64,000 bases of DNA, taken from contig CM046858.1 of assembly GCA_025617745.1 (NCBI GenBank), positions 40,469,850 through 40,533,849 on the forward strand, given 5' to 3'. The translations under genes were made by a program, and so were the position numbers. Positions 11,488 through 20,745 of this stretch are shown here, one piece after another. Below the pieces are notes generated by a model, which was not told where the DNA came from, did not search any database, and saw nothing but the letters and a program-made list of their open reading frames with translations. The number at the start of each line of letters is the position of its first letter. Positions within the stretch are counted from its first letter, which is position 1. The stretch comes from Heliocidaris erythrogramma. Its lineage: Eukaryota; Echinodermata; Echinoidea; Camarodonta; Echinometridae.

Positions 11488-11960
11488 GGAAGAACTTTTG
11501 ATATTTTCAGCAAAATCCAAAGTCAAAATCTTGTCCAAAACCGGAGAAATCCCCGCCGATTTGTTTCGCGATCGCGTGTTGTTTACATACTGCCGATGTC
11601 TTAGACTAAAATCGGCCAATAAAATTTTTGTCCACGAAGAAACTCGGGATCGCAACCGCACACCGATCCTTACGATCGCGCACACAGAAAATCGGGACTT
11701 TCCGTGTATGCCACATAGGGACCGAATTTTTAAGGACAAAACTCTTTTGGGGAGATGTCAGCGCCCGCGGCGACCAGGAAATGTACACAATGACTCCGAT
11801 AGCTCGTTTCGCGAGAATCAACAGTAAATTACGGATTTGATTTTTGGAAATATCTTTTCCAACATCGGTGAGTTGAATTTATTGTATTTCTTGGATATTT
11901 TGTGGTCGGTTTTTGTAAATTAAATGCCGATTTTGAGTGAATATTGGTGACTCGGGATCG
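11488..11960 (-). repeat. Cluster unit, copy 3 (inverted)
   Basis: Reverse complement of copy 2, starting at TTAGGAAGAACTTTTGATA and extending to GAGTGAATATTGGTGAC. The central 147 bp between the arms contains the flank unit with the empty TA site used to date the 8902-9529 insertion. Confidence 0.8.
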
Positions 11961-12235
11961 CTTGCGATCCCGAGTTTCTTCGTGGACAAAAATTTTATTG
12001 GCCGATTTTAGTCTAAGACATCTGCAGTTTGTAAACAACACGCGATCGCGAAACAAATCGGCGGGGATTTCTCCGGTTTTGGACAAGATTTTGACTTTGG
12101 ATTTTGCTGAAAATATCAAAAGTTCTTCCTAACCACTCACGGGTACATTCCTGTAAAATGTGAGGTAGGAGTGAGATTTTTAATGGCTGAATTTGAAAGC
12201 AAGTATTTAAAATATTTATTTTATTTTCCCCCCAT
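11950..12235 (+). repeat. Cluster unit, copy 4 (partial) with flank unit
   Basis: Begins abruptly inside the unit at CTTGCGATCCCGAG, immediately after copy 3, and runs to AGTTCTTCCTAACCACTC followed by the flank unit ending near CCCCCCATTC. The junction with copy 3 is itself a small palindrome (CTCGGGATCG/CGATCCCGAG), consistent with fold-back template switching. Confidence 0.7.
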
Positions 12236-12352
12236 TCAGGGTCCAAGGTTTTCTCCGTTTGAAAATCTTCCAGCCGTATTCAAACTGTTATAGTGTGTAA
12301 GTCAATGTGTATTCGGTTTGCACAGCAGAGTGGTACGGCCTTTTCTGTCTCT

Positions 12353-12416
12353 AAGTGAAGAGCCGACCCTATCCAAATAAGAGGCTAACGAACGAGAGAC
12401 AGAATTTTCGGTCTAA
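12353..12416 (+). repeat. Single copy of the 12.6-kb hairpin arm
   Basis: Contains AGAGCCGACCCTATCC through TTTTCGGTCTAAC, matching the right arm of the hairpin at 12607-12728. Confidence 0.8.
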
Positions 12417-12606
12417 CAAAGTACTAGTAGTAACTAGACTCTATACACAAGTCACAACACTGTCCTCCTCAATATGCGGCAATATTACCAGTTTTATATC
12501 GTAATACCACAAAATATTACATGTGGCTTTGCGACAGCCAGGACTAGCTTCCTAAGCTTCCTCACAAAGCCAGGTGTTTTATTCTGCCAATCTAACTGCG
12601 CGGTAT

Positions 12607-12728
12607 GTAGACCGAAAATTCTGTCTCTCGTTCGTTAGCCTCTTATTTGGATAGGGTCGGCTCTAAGTGAAGAGCCGACCCTATCCAAATAAGAGGCTAA
12701 CGAACGAGAAACAGAATTTTCGGTCTAC
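12607..12728. repeat. Near-perfect 58-bp-arm hairpin
   Basis: The left arm 12607-12664 and right arm 12671-12728 are reverse complements with one visible mismatch, separated by the 6-base loop AAGTGA. The arms start GTAGACCGAAAATTC and end GAATTTTCGGTCTAC. Such a long intact palindrome should extrude readily and suggests a recent fold-back event. Confidence 0.9.
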
Positions 12729-13062
12729 GCGGTATGCAGCTAACAAAGCAGTTCATTGTAGCTGGGAAAATTCTAGGACAGCGTTGTAAGTCCACACATT
12801 TGAAAGCTCACTATTGTTCACGGCTCGCGGCTACAGCTCAGCTCTCTCTCACTCTCTCTCCTTCTTCTTCTGTAAAAAGTGCATCCTTCATGGTTGAAGA
12901 TCAACACACTGCAGAGTGGCGTGCATGTACATGTAGTCGTCATGGCATAAACAGACTTCAGGTGCAAATTATATTTACATGTGAACAGTGTGCCATGCAG
13001 TAATATACATGTGAAGTGCTCCTAAAACGTTTGTTGACATGACTGCATGCTAGTAGTTAAAA
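12729..13062. other. Spacer before the LINE
   Basis: Contains a CT tract (12840-12870) and no supported gene. Confidence 0.4.
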
Positions 13063-14089
13063 TCAAACATCATTATGTTTGCTGATGATACAAAATTGTA
13101 TGCACGCTCAGATACGAGAGATTCTGTTGTGCAACTTCAAAGTGATTTATCGAAAATGGAAGAATGGGCCGCAAAGTGGCAGCTTCGTTTTCATCCTGAG
13201 AAGTGCACTGTTCTAAGGCTTGGGAAACAAAGTACAGATGTGCATATTGAATATCACATGAAGAGAGAATCATGCATAGTAGCTCTAAACAAGGTCCACG
13301 CTGAGAGGGATTTAGGGGTTCTAGTAGACCCAAAATTGTCTTTCAAAGATCAAGTCTCCCAAGCAACCGTGAAAGCTAATAGAGTTTTAGGAATTGTTAG
13401 AAGGACATTTGTGAATATTGATGCAGATACAATGTTGTTTTTGTTTAAGGGTCTTATTAGACCCATTTTAGAATTTGGTCAGGCAGCATGGTCGCCATAC
13501 AAAGTAGGTGAGCAGAGGAAATTGGAAAGTGTGCAGAGGCGGGCCACAAAAATGATTCCAGGATTTAGAAATATGTCCTATCGTCAACGTCTCATGAAAC
13601 TCAAATTACCAACTCTTGCCCACAGGCGAAGGAGGGGTGATGTGATTGATGTTTTCAAGTATTTGACAGGAGTGTATGACACTCAACACAAACTTTTTCA
13701 CTTGGCACACAGGAGGTCCAGAGGCTACAAAATGAAACTGGACAAACAGTATTCTCGGCTTGATTTGAGGAAAAATTTTTTCAGCAGCAGAATTGTGGAT
13801 TTGTGGAATAGTCTCCCTGAATATGTTATCGCAGCAACTTCTGTAAACTCCTTCAAGAATAGACTAGATAAATACTGGTAATTATGATCTCGTTTGCGAG
13901 CCAGTATAGGATGTATGAGTCAATATCTTGAATCTTCCACACATTTTTGTCCTTTCCCCGACACATTCGACTTGTTATGACATGTTATGGAAAATGTATA
14001 ATCACATGATACAACAAGCTACGATCGATGAACAGGCATTCATCCTATATCATCGTGGGATTAAAGTAAAGTAAAGTAAGTAAGTAGAT
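13063..14089 (+). mobile_element. 5'-truncated CR1-like LINE copy
   Basis: A 3' fragment of a non-LTR retrotransposon: an open reverse-transcriptase tail (13075-13881), a short 3'UTR and a terminal repeat of TAAAG/TAAG units (14066-14088). Upstream DNA is unrelated, as expected from 5' truncation during target-primed reverse transcription. The intact 268-codon frame implies a fairly young insertion. Confidence 0.85.
13075..13881 (+). pseudogene. Reverse transcriptase C-terminal fragment (CR1/jockey type)
   Basis: Reads from the catalytic FADD motif (residues 2-5, motif C of reverse transcriptase) through the thumb to a natural stop. Hallmarks of the CR1 group are the W-x3-WQL-F-P-KC stretch (about residues 31-44), ERDLGV (78-83), ANRVLG (100-105), RPILEFG (129-135), VQRRATK (154-160), RLMKLKLPTL (172-181), RRRRGD (183-188) and FFSSRIVDLWNSLP near the end. 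The endonuclease, N-terminal reverse-transcriptase motifs and ORF1 are absent, so it cannot act alone. The first ATG is simply a residue of the truncated polyprotein, not a real start. Confidence 0.9.
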
Positions 14090-14230
14090 AAGGGCTTCCC
14101 TCAATGCCCTATTGAAGACATCAAGTGACGGGAAGACTGCAGGATCCTTCTTTAGATTGTTCCATTCTTTGCAGGTGTAGGGGAAGAAGGATGAGGAGAT
14201 TTCTTGCATGATTTCTCTACTTTAGGCTAA
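14090..14230 (-). pseudogene. LINE C-terminal relic, minus strand
   Basis: On the minus strand a frame reads SSSFFPYTCKEWNNLKKDPA and continues VFPSLDVFNRAL. This is the S-FF-x-T-x2-WN-L ... F-x2-L signature found at the end of many non-LTR retrotransposon polyproteins. Upstream (plus-side right) the match continues only after a frame change and past a stop. It abuts the 3' end of the plus-strand CR1 copy, so the two insertions face each other tail to tail. Confidence 0.55.
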
Positions 14231-14269
14231 TACTTGTTAGCATGGTTAGTGCTACATCTACGTTTGTAT

Positions 14270-14600
14270 GATCGTGCAATCGGGACTTTTAAGTGTGCGT
14301 TATAGGGACCAAATTTTTGACGACCAATTTTCTTTTTGGACATTCAGCACTCGTGGTGACCAAGAAATGTACACAATGACTCCGATACACCACCAGAAAT
14401 GACAGTAAATTACAGATTTTATTTTTTGAATCATCTTTTCCAACATCGATGAGTTGAATATATTGTAATTTCATGGGCATGTTGGTGTCGGTATTTGTAA
14501 ATCAAATGCTGCTTTAGAGTGAATGTTGGTGACTTTTGTGCAGTGGTGTTTGAAAGTGTTGAGGTTTATGACTATTCAAGTGTGTACACAAGAAGTATAG
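14270..14600 (-). repeat. Diverged inverted copy of the 8-12 kb cluster unit
   Basis: Contains CCAAGAAATGTACACAATGA, ATCTTTTCCAACATCGATGA and GTGACTTTTGTGCAGTGG in the order expected for the reverse complement of the 8270-8560 text, with more substitutions than the cluster copies. It is an older copy of the same family. Confidence 0.7.
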
Positions 14601-14604
14601 AAAA

Positions 14605-14845
14605 GTTCTTGTATGTTGGAGCAAATTGAATATTTGACCGCCACTGCATCACAGTGACTGGACCAATTTGAAATTCCCATATATGTACACGTATAGTGAT
14701 TACTACTTTTTAAAAATCAAACTTTTTTATGCTTGTCCGATTTCGTTGAAGCTTTCACCAATCTGCTTCTCTGATATTTCAGCTTTCACACAAACCAAAT
14801 TATTACAAAGGTTGGATTGCCGTTTAAGGGATCATGTGACACTTA
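14605..14845. mobile_element. MITE-like sequence (GTTGGAGCGAATGG family, copy 1)
   Basis: Shares GTTGGAGC-AAT, GACCGCCACTGCATCACAG, AATTTGAAATTCCCATAT and AAGGTTGGATTGCCGTTTAA with 20525-20745 and 26310-26545. The other copies end at TTTAAA-type boundaries. Confidence 0.6.
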
Positions 14846-14975
14846 TTGGGAGCAAGTTTAATTACATGAAGGAGAATAGCCGAGGAAGTGTAGATTCGTA
14901 GTTCCGAATCTACGAGGCGTAGCCGAGTAGATTGGGAGTGGCGAATCTACACTACCAACTGAAGGCTATTCTCTG

Positions 14976-15053
14976 ATTTAAACCATTGCGTACATTCGTA
15001 AAAATAATCTACACTTTATTGAATAGAATGACGTCATAGCAATGGTTTAAATT
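14976..15053. repeat. Small fold-back with TTTAAACCATTGC ends
   Basis: TTTAAACCATTGCG at the left and GCAATGGTTTAAA at the right form an inverted repeat about 75 bp overall. A second small hairpin (GTAGATTCG/CGAATCTAC) precedes it at 14890-14915. Confidence 0.6.
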
Positions 15054-15058
15054 TCTCT

Positions 15059-15070
15059 GATTATAATTTT
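15059..15070 (+). repeat. Target-site duplication, left (GATTATAATTTT)
   Basis: Twelve bases identical to 16221-16232, immediately flanking the Penelope-like insertion. Confidence 0.8.
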
Positions 15071-15081
15071 CAAACAGACGA

Positions 15082-16077
15082 TTGGTACTACAAAACTTAA
15101 AGATAACATTTAACAAATTCATAGTGACGAAGCTTTTCGACCTGCACTCATCGGGTCACAACGCAGGAATGAGAAAATACAAGAAAATACAAAAGTCAAG
15201 GAAAGGTGTGTATAGCGACCCGGGTATGATCCTGGTTGAGAAGAGTGACGGCAAACTTCTCACGTCCGTATATCGTAAACCTACGTTTACGGGCCAGTAC
15301 ACGCGATGGGATTCGTACAGTGCTACATCGTATAAAACTGGTTTGATTAATAGCTTAGTGTGTCGCGCCTTGCAAATTTGTTCTCCGTGTAAGCTCAACC
15401 CTGAGCTTCTTCGCATCAAGCAAATCCTACGAGACAATGGCTATCCGGAGCTTGTCATTGATCGCGTTGTGCAGCGTACCATTGATTCGCGGACTCGCCC
15501 TGTGTATGGGCCCAAAAAATGCCCCGTCTACCTCAAATTACCTTGGCGAGGTAAAGTGTCTGATAAGTATGCGCGCGATATTAAGCATACAGTGTCGCGC
15601 TGTTACTTTGCCGTGGCTACGCGTGTCGTGTTCTCTACTAATAGAATGCTACCCGCAGTTCGCAAGGATGTACTGCCTTCCCCCCAAATGAGCAATGTCG
15701 TTTATCAGTACCATTGTCGATGTGAAGCCGTCTATGTTGGCCGTACATCTCAGCGTCTAGCGGACCGCATTAAACAGCACGTACCCTCCGTGGTACGACA
15801 GACATCAGCTGGTAGCCGAGCACAGCCAAAGCGTAACTGCAAAACCGCTGCTAGCGTCGCTAATGTTCAATGCCGCAGTCACAGCGACTCTGCTATTGGT
15901 CAGCACTTGCTAAATAGTCCGGCTTGTTCCAAGGCGTATAACCCGGCTCAGTTCACTATTGTTGCCCGAGCACGCAGCTTTCAACATCTTCGCTTCTTAG
16001 AAGCATTGTTCATTCAGTCGAGAGATCCGCTATTGTGCCGACAAAAGGAGTTTGTACAAGCGCTTCGATTATTCTAA
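15082..16077 (+). pseudogene. Partial Penelope-like protein: RT thumb plus GIY-YIG endonuclease
   Basis: The 331-codon frame starts inside the tail and terminal repeat (residues 1 to about 51), so that start is not biological. Real element protein begins near residue 54 with SDGKLLTSVYRKPTFTGQYT, the conserved block C-terminal to the Penelope reverse-transcriptase palm. A linker follows, then a GIY-YIG nuclease: Y208-x9-Y218-V-G (VVYQYHCRC...AVYVGRT), R at 221 and a downstream basic LADRIKQH helix. It ends just before the right terminal repeat. Two Cys lie inside the GIY-YIG motif, as in many Penelope proteins. In intact elements the nuclease nicks the target for reverse transcription; without the palm this copy cannot replicate on its own. 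Confidence 0.85.
15097..15232 (+). repeat. Penelope-like terminal repeat, left copy
   Basis: From TTAAAGATAACATTTAAC to GACCCGGGTATGATCC. It is the reverse complement of 16085-16220, apparently without differences. It is read in frame into the coding region, adding about 50 element-derived but non-domain codons to the open frame. Confidence 0.9.
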
Positions 16078-16084
16078 CGTGCCC

Positions 16085-16220
16085 GGATCATACCCGGGTC
16101 GCTATACACACCCTTCCTTGACTTTTGTATTTTCTTGTATTCTCTCATTCCTGCGTTGTGACCCGATGAGTGCAGGTCGAAAAGCTTCGTCACTATGAAT
16201 TTGTTAAATGTTATCTTTAA
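16085..16220 (-). repeat. Penelope-like terminal repeat, right copy (inverted)
   Basis: Inverted partner of 15097-15232, ending at TTATCTTTAA directly against the duplicated target. On the plus strand it contains CCGATGAG, seven bases, CGAAA and then GTC (16163-16191), a spacing reminiscent of a hammerhead ribozyme core with one core change. Confidence 0.85.
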
Positions 16221-16689
16221 GATTATAATTTTATTCTTAAAATATTTCTCTGAATATTTAATAAGAATTTTCACTGTTTGAAAAATCAAGGCCACAAAAT
16301 CTGTGTGTATCAGTACCCGGTAATCAGAACACAACAATTGCCATTGTGTGTTGCAGCTGTCATTTCTGCCAACCTTTGGCTGTCCACTGTCATTAATGAT
16401 TCATGACTTTGGGTTACAAAGGTGTTCTGGGATTTCAGCTGCAATGCATTTAGCAGTTGCTGTATTCTGACACAATTAATGATCATACAAACTTATATTT
16501 TGGCTTTAAGATTTCAGAAAGAGAAAAATCTAATTAAATACTCAGAGCAGTATTTTAAGAAAAGTATTCAGAGAAATGTCATGAAACTTGCTCCCAATAA
16601 ATGTTACATCCTTAAACTCTGCAATATAAAAACTAGCTCAGTGTGATACAAGGTATAATTTTTGAGTTATTAACAATCAAACTTGTCCA

Positions 16690-17207
16690 CCTGTTAGTCA
16701 TGAATCGTAGCCAAGTTTCCCGAAAGTGCAAAATTTTGAAATAGGGATGGGGAGGCAACACATGTTGTGGTATGTACAGTGTGTGTTACTGTGGTTAATC
16801 ATTTGTGTGAATTGTTTTAGGAATATTTGAAATATGTGACTGTTATATAGAGAAACAGAAAGGTGATGAAGAAAAATGTTTTATTGCTTGTGAACTGTGA
16901 CTTGTGAATTGTACATTCATTGTAAAGATAAAGTTGTAAAAATAAATTGTACAAACTAGCCGACCAGTGTATGTACATGTAAAAACTTTTATGATGTTGC
17001 CTAAAACTCTCCCAGGTACATGTACAAAAAATGCATACAAAGTACATGTACATGTAGGTCACTAATACACCTTTATTGCCTACATACCTACACATACTTC
17101 AATATTAAAACATATTTATCAAATTCACTTTTAGGCCCATTTTATAGTTTTGTGTGAATCTACTTCTTTTCTTAATTGATTTGATTTGATTTGATTTTCC
17201 TTTGCAG
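16690..17207. other. Upstream flank / 5' intron of CCDC181
   Basis: AT-rich, with several ACATGTACATG words (16975-17055). It ends in a TTGATT repeat and a pyrimidine-rich acceptor tract. No promoter is recognisable here, so the transcription start is probably further upstream. Confidence 0.4.
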
Positions 17208-17324
17208 AATTCATCTTACATGATTATGGACATTTATGACCAGTAATCTTGGTTGCTGAAGGATGCTCAAATTCTAGTTTGAATTCCTTACCATACCGAG
17301 CTGCATGTGTACATGTATTAAGCC
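17208..17324 (+). other. CCDC181: 5' untranslated part of the first CCDC181 coding exon
   Basis: A good acceptor (TTTTCCTTTGCAG, ending at 17207) precedes this stretch, and the reading frame before the ATG has stops. At least one upstream non-coding exon is therefore implied. It has not been located; the promoter-like patch near 9.97 kb is a possible source. Confidence 0.6.
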
Positions 17325-17480
17325 ATGGCAGACTTTGAAGAGGAGAGAGCTACGACTCCGAGTGCACCAGAAACCAATGGAGATTTGAGGGATGAAACGA
17401 GCCATCCGGGAGAGCTTCAGTCAGAAGAGGAGTTGGAACAATTAATAGACAAGGAGTTGGAAGATGTTGGTAAAGAAGAG
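17325..17480 (+). CDS. CCDC181: CCDC181 exon 1 (residues 1-52)
   Basis: Starts at an ATG in strong context (AGCCATGG) and ends at the donor GAAGAG/GTAAGA in phase 0. It encodes an acidic N-terminus with SEEELEQLIDKELEDV (about residues 33-48), which resembles the acidic helix near the start of vertebrate CCDC181. The protein is a coiled-coil, microtubule-associated component of motile cilia and sperm flagella in vertebrates; that role is inferred here from homology. The intron that follows is about 6 kb and full of repeats. Confidence 0.85.
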
Positions 17481-18573
17481 GTAAGAATAAATCCTTCATT
17501 TATTCTTCTTTTTTTTAGGGGGGGTGGAACACCCTATAAACAGCAATAGTTAAATTTCAAAGGGGTTTGCTTTTTAAATATATGGTATAGTTCATAGGGT
17601 TCTGAATCAAAATTTATTGAGACGAATTGCAAAATATGTGCATAAATAGTTTAACCCTACTCAAGTAGAAATTAAGATTTGAACTACCTTTGTCTTTCGT
17701 GAGCCGATCATTAGTCTGTGCTTTAGTTTTAAAATAAAACAGATAAATCATATTAAATCAAGTATATTGGTGCATTACATATGTAAGTTGGAGATAAGCT
17801 GTTCATAATTTACAGGAAAAGTAATTTATGACCGCTTTACATCTCATCATCGAGATGTCCTTTGTACTTGGTTGACTCTGGCTAAATGGTACCCAATACC
17901 ACAATTGAGTGATACCCAATTCAAGACAATTGACCACATTTTGTAGTTTGCCTCAATAACTTTTCATTCAGAGCTCTTAAAAATATATAACAGATGCGTG
18001 AGTAGAAAGAGCGAAAATTTCTGCTCACACTACGTCCATTTTTGTTGCACGACCATATTGCGTTTGATGCCAAGAATTTTGAAAACAAGAATAAACTTTA
18101 AAATCCTTAACAGTGGCAACACATTGAGAGGTTCAAAATTATTGTATTTCATCAAAATTGGCAATTTTTTCAAAAAAATCTTTAACCATGTATATTGTTT
18201 TCAAAAACATTACACCTTATTAGAACCATGTAACACTAAAAGAAAAATATTATTGTTGCCAATTTGAAGAACAAAATGTGATCAATTTAGCCCTTCAATA
18301 ATTCCTGTCCTGAAAGGGTTACAGTCACATGTACATGTACATATAAAAGGAGATCTATGCAAAGGTCCTGGGTTCAAGGCACAGCATGGCACCGTTATTA
18401 TAAATGGGAAGACGTTAATTAAATAAATCTACTTTTGCCACTCTTGATGCAGGTTTTCTTCGAGGCGCTTTTACCTTCGGGGCATTACTTAAAATCTATT
18501 GGAGATAGCATATTGTTATAGGTCCTCATGAAAGAAAAAGATCCTACTGAGTATTAAATACATATTGAACTAG
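17481..18573. other. CCDC181 intron 1, left part
   Basis: Plain AT-rich intron sequence with no further coding exon seen. An ACATGTACATGTACAT word occurs near 18330. Confidence 0.5.
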
Positions 18574-18749
18574 AATTTAATTCGTCATGAGGACGTATTA
18601 GGTGGTCTGTCTTTCAATTTGTATGATCATGATTGTAATCAGGATGATCATAATAATGGGGAAATACTAAACTGAAGATAGGATGTCAAGAATGCTTAAT
18701 GGAGATGCTTCTTGAGGACAGGAATGTAGCAAAATGTGTAACGGTCATT

Positions 18750-18935
18750 GTAAAATGATTATGGTGATGATGATAATGGTGATGATGATGATAATGGTGA
18801 TGATTATGATGATGAAGATGATATAATGATGATGGTTATGATTATAATGATATAATGATGATGGTGATGATATAATAATAGCGATGATCATGACGGTGAT
18901 GATAATAATGATGGTGATACAGGATACGTGGGAGA
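18750..18935. repeat. ATG/GAT-rich simple repeat
   Basis: Imperfect GATGAT, GGTGAT and ATAATG units inside the 1.9-kb element; shorter in the second copy (42670-42785). Confidence 0.85.
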
Positions 18936-19127
18936 TTAACCCCATAGTTCTAATACACGACAGGGAATCAAAATTTCCATACGGTTGTACTGCACACTAC
19001 TTTCCAATAGACATAACACGTAAAATAAGGCAGTTTATTACATATTTTGTGATTGTTTATGCTATAATAGTCCAAGAGGATGGTAAAATGAAAGGCAAAA
19101 AGAAGCAAAAAAAAAAAAAAATTTAAT

Positions 19128-19198
19128 GGACCCACCGGGGATCGAACCTGGGTCACCGGAATGGGAGGCAAGTGCTTTGACCAATATACCAAAATATT
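19128..19198 (-). repeat. tRNA-like segment with pol III A and B boxes
   Basis: On the minus strand a B box (GGTTCGATCCC) and an A-box-like TTGGTATATTGG are spaced as in a tRNA, with CCTCCCATT where an anticodon loop would fall, and a long T-run (terminator-like) just after. The acceptor and anticodon arms do not pair, so this is a tRNA-derived sequence and not a functional tRNA gene. The copy at 42994-43064 keeps a better A box (TGGTCTATTGG). Confidence 0.6.
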
Positions 19199-20519
19199 TC
19201 CCATAGAGATAACACGTAAACGAAAAACGGGATTCTCAAATCACATTTTGTACTTAAAAATTGGGCATGATCCCGACATCTGATCAAAAATTGGAGACCA
19301 CATTTGTAAAAGCTTATAGTCTCAGCTACAACATGTTAAAATCTGGAAGGAAATAGACCAAAAATAACTGAGATACTGCTCAGAGAACGATGTCATGTAG
19401 ATTCATGATTCGAAAAAAAATCATCTTCCATAGACATAACACGCAAATAGGGAAAATTCTGACATGTCGTCTTTAATTGAAAATTTCACTGTGATGACGT
19501 CATCAAAATGAAAAACCGTGGTGACTGGTCTTGTAGAGAATTGTCTCAGCTATAACATATCAAAATTTGGAAGAAAATCGACCACTTATTACTGACATAT
19601 TATCACATGAATACAAAAATGATGACGTCATTTTTTCAAAAATCATTTTTTTGAGTTCATATGCAAATATGATGACGTGGAACATGTGATCGGCAAAAAT
19701 TCTACATGAATTCAAATCTACAACTCACAGGCTTTCAGAATATGTAAAGAAATTGGGGGGTTTCCGCACATTCTGACGAGCTATGGTGAATTCTAGATGG
19801 GCATGTTTTTACCACTTTTTACATTAGAATGCCCATTGACGTGCGCATGAATTTGAAAGTTTGATGCGCGCGTACGACATTATGGAAGGTCGAGAATGAC
19901 TGTAAATAGTTGGAAATTGTCAAGAATAGTGTCAGGAAGACGAGACATGCGAAAAAACAGCGTTTTTACGTTCTCTACGCGCGCACAGCGCGTAGAGAAC
20001 GTAAAAACTCAGTTTTTCCGCATAACGCGCGCGCGGACGCGCATGGACAGAAAATTTTGAAATGCTTGAAATGTCCTGAACAGTACTCTAATTTGATCAA
20101 AAAGTGATTTTGAGCATTTCTAAATTTTGACGCGCGCGTACCTGCGCGTCATGAGGCGCGCGTAAACTTTGACGACATGTGATGTTGACCGTTGACCTGA
20201 AGTTTATGTGTACCAAATATGGTTGACTTTGGATGACTTGTAATGAAGATATGAACGATAATGTGATTTCACAAAATGGCGCCTGGATGACGTCACGATG
20301 ACCTGATGACCTTGAAATAGATACCCGAGCTTGATCTGATAGGTCCTCATGACTGTAGAGATTTTGATAAAAATTGACTCAGCCGATATTGAGGAATCAT
20401 GGTAACAAGAAAGTGGTGGAAAAATAAAAATAAATAATAAATAAATAAATAAATAATAATAAAGAAAATTCTGACGAAATTAAGAGGTGGTCTGTCGACT
20501 ACGACAGACCACCTAAAAA

Positions 20520-20745
20520 GTGACATTTTAGTCATTTTGTGTGTTGGAGCGAATGGGGGAGTTGTCCACAGCTACATCACGGTGACATTACCTATTCGGC
20601 CAATTTGAAATTCCCACAGGTATAGTGATTACAACTTTCGAAAATTCATAACTTTCTTATTGCTTGTCCGATTTTGTTCAAACTGCTCTCTGATTTTTCC
20701 TCTTTATTTCAAAGCAACTTGCTATTAAGGTCGGACTTCCCTTTA
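20520..20745. mobile_element. MITE-like sequence (GTTGGAGCGAATGG family, copy 2)
   Basis: Shares TCATTTTGTGTGTTGGAGCG, AATTTGAAATTCCCA and TTGTCCGATTTTGTTCAAA with 26310-26545 and 14605-14845. It ends at GGACTTCCCTTTAAA. It directly abuts the 1.9-kb element. Confidence 0.65.

Larger units (their letters stand above)
8135..12520. repeat. Large fold-back repeat cluster
   Basis: The sequence at about 8135-8192 (ATATTTTGTGGTATTATG, TAATATTGCCGCATATTGAG) recurs inverted at about 12464-12519. Between them are several copies of one unit (8270-8890, 10853-11340, 11488-11960, 11950-12131) in both orientations and a shorter flank unit at 10727-10845, 11345-11460 and 12160-12235. The arrangement suggests repeated insertion or inverted duplication of one element. 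Copies look nearly identical by eye, so duplication or gene conversion is recent. Confidence 0.7.
15071..16220 (+). mobile_element. Penelope-like retroelement insertion, truncated
   Basis: Layout: 12-bp target duplication, a 26-bp non-repeated tail (15071-15096), a 136-bp inverted repeat (15097-15232), a body with part of a reverse transcriptase and a GIY-YIG endonuclease, the inverted copy of the repeat (16085-16220), then the duplicate target. Terminal repeats that can be inverted, with a short extra tail at one end, are a known property of Penelope-like elements. The fingers and palm of the reverse transcriptase are missing. Confidence 0.85.
14840..16690. repeat. Fold-back element interrupted by later insertions
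   Basis: CACTTATTGGGAGCAAGTTT at 14840 recurs inverted near 16590, and ATTTCTCTGAAT-type text is also inverted across the centre. The right part (TCAGAACACAACAATT, TGCAGCTGTCATTTCTGCC, ATTAATGATTCATGACT) matches 55373-55730, a second less interrupted copy. Two insertions split the 14.8-kb copy: a small fold-back near 14880-15053 and the Penelope-like element at 15071-16220. Confidence 0.6.
18574..20515. mobile_element. 1.9-kb hairpin-ended element, copy 1
   Basis: Matches 42485-44354 in the same orientation along its whole length. The left end has a small hairpin (AATTCGTC ... GACG-ATT) followed by TTAGGTGGTCTGTC. The right end is a larger hairpin, AGGTGGTCTGTCG/CGACAGACCACCT, ending CCTAA. 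Inside are a GAT/ATG-rich tract (18750-18935), a tRNA-like segment (19128-19198) and CGCG-rich hairpins near 19955-20010. No protein is encoded. The left word repeated as part of a 3' hairpin resembles Helitron/helentron-type ends, but superfamily is undecided. Confidence 0.75.

Noticed and set aside
10986-11840. Matching 70-109 codon frames on both strands
   Set aside because: They are the same repeat unit read twice because copies 2 and 3 are inverted; frames are open in several registers and on both strands, so composition explains them.
15071-16220. Host gene encoding a GIY-YIG nuclease (SLX1-like)
   Set aside because: Inverted terminal repeats, target duplication and the Penelope RT block show it is a retroelement.
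19128-19198. Functional glycine tRNA gene
   Set aside because: A and B boxes and a CCC loop are visible, but acceptor and anticodon arms do not pair.
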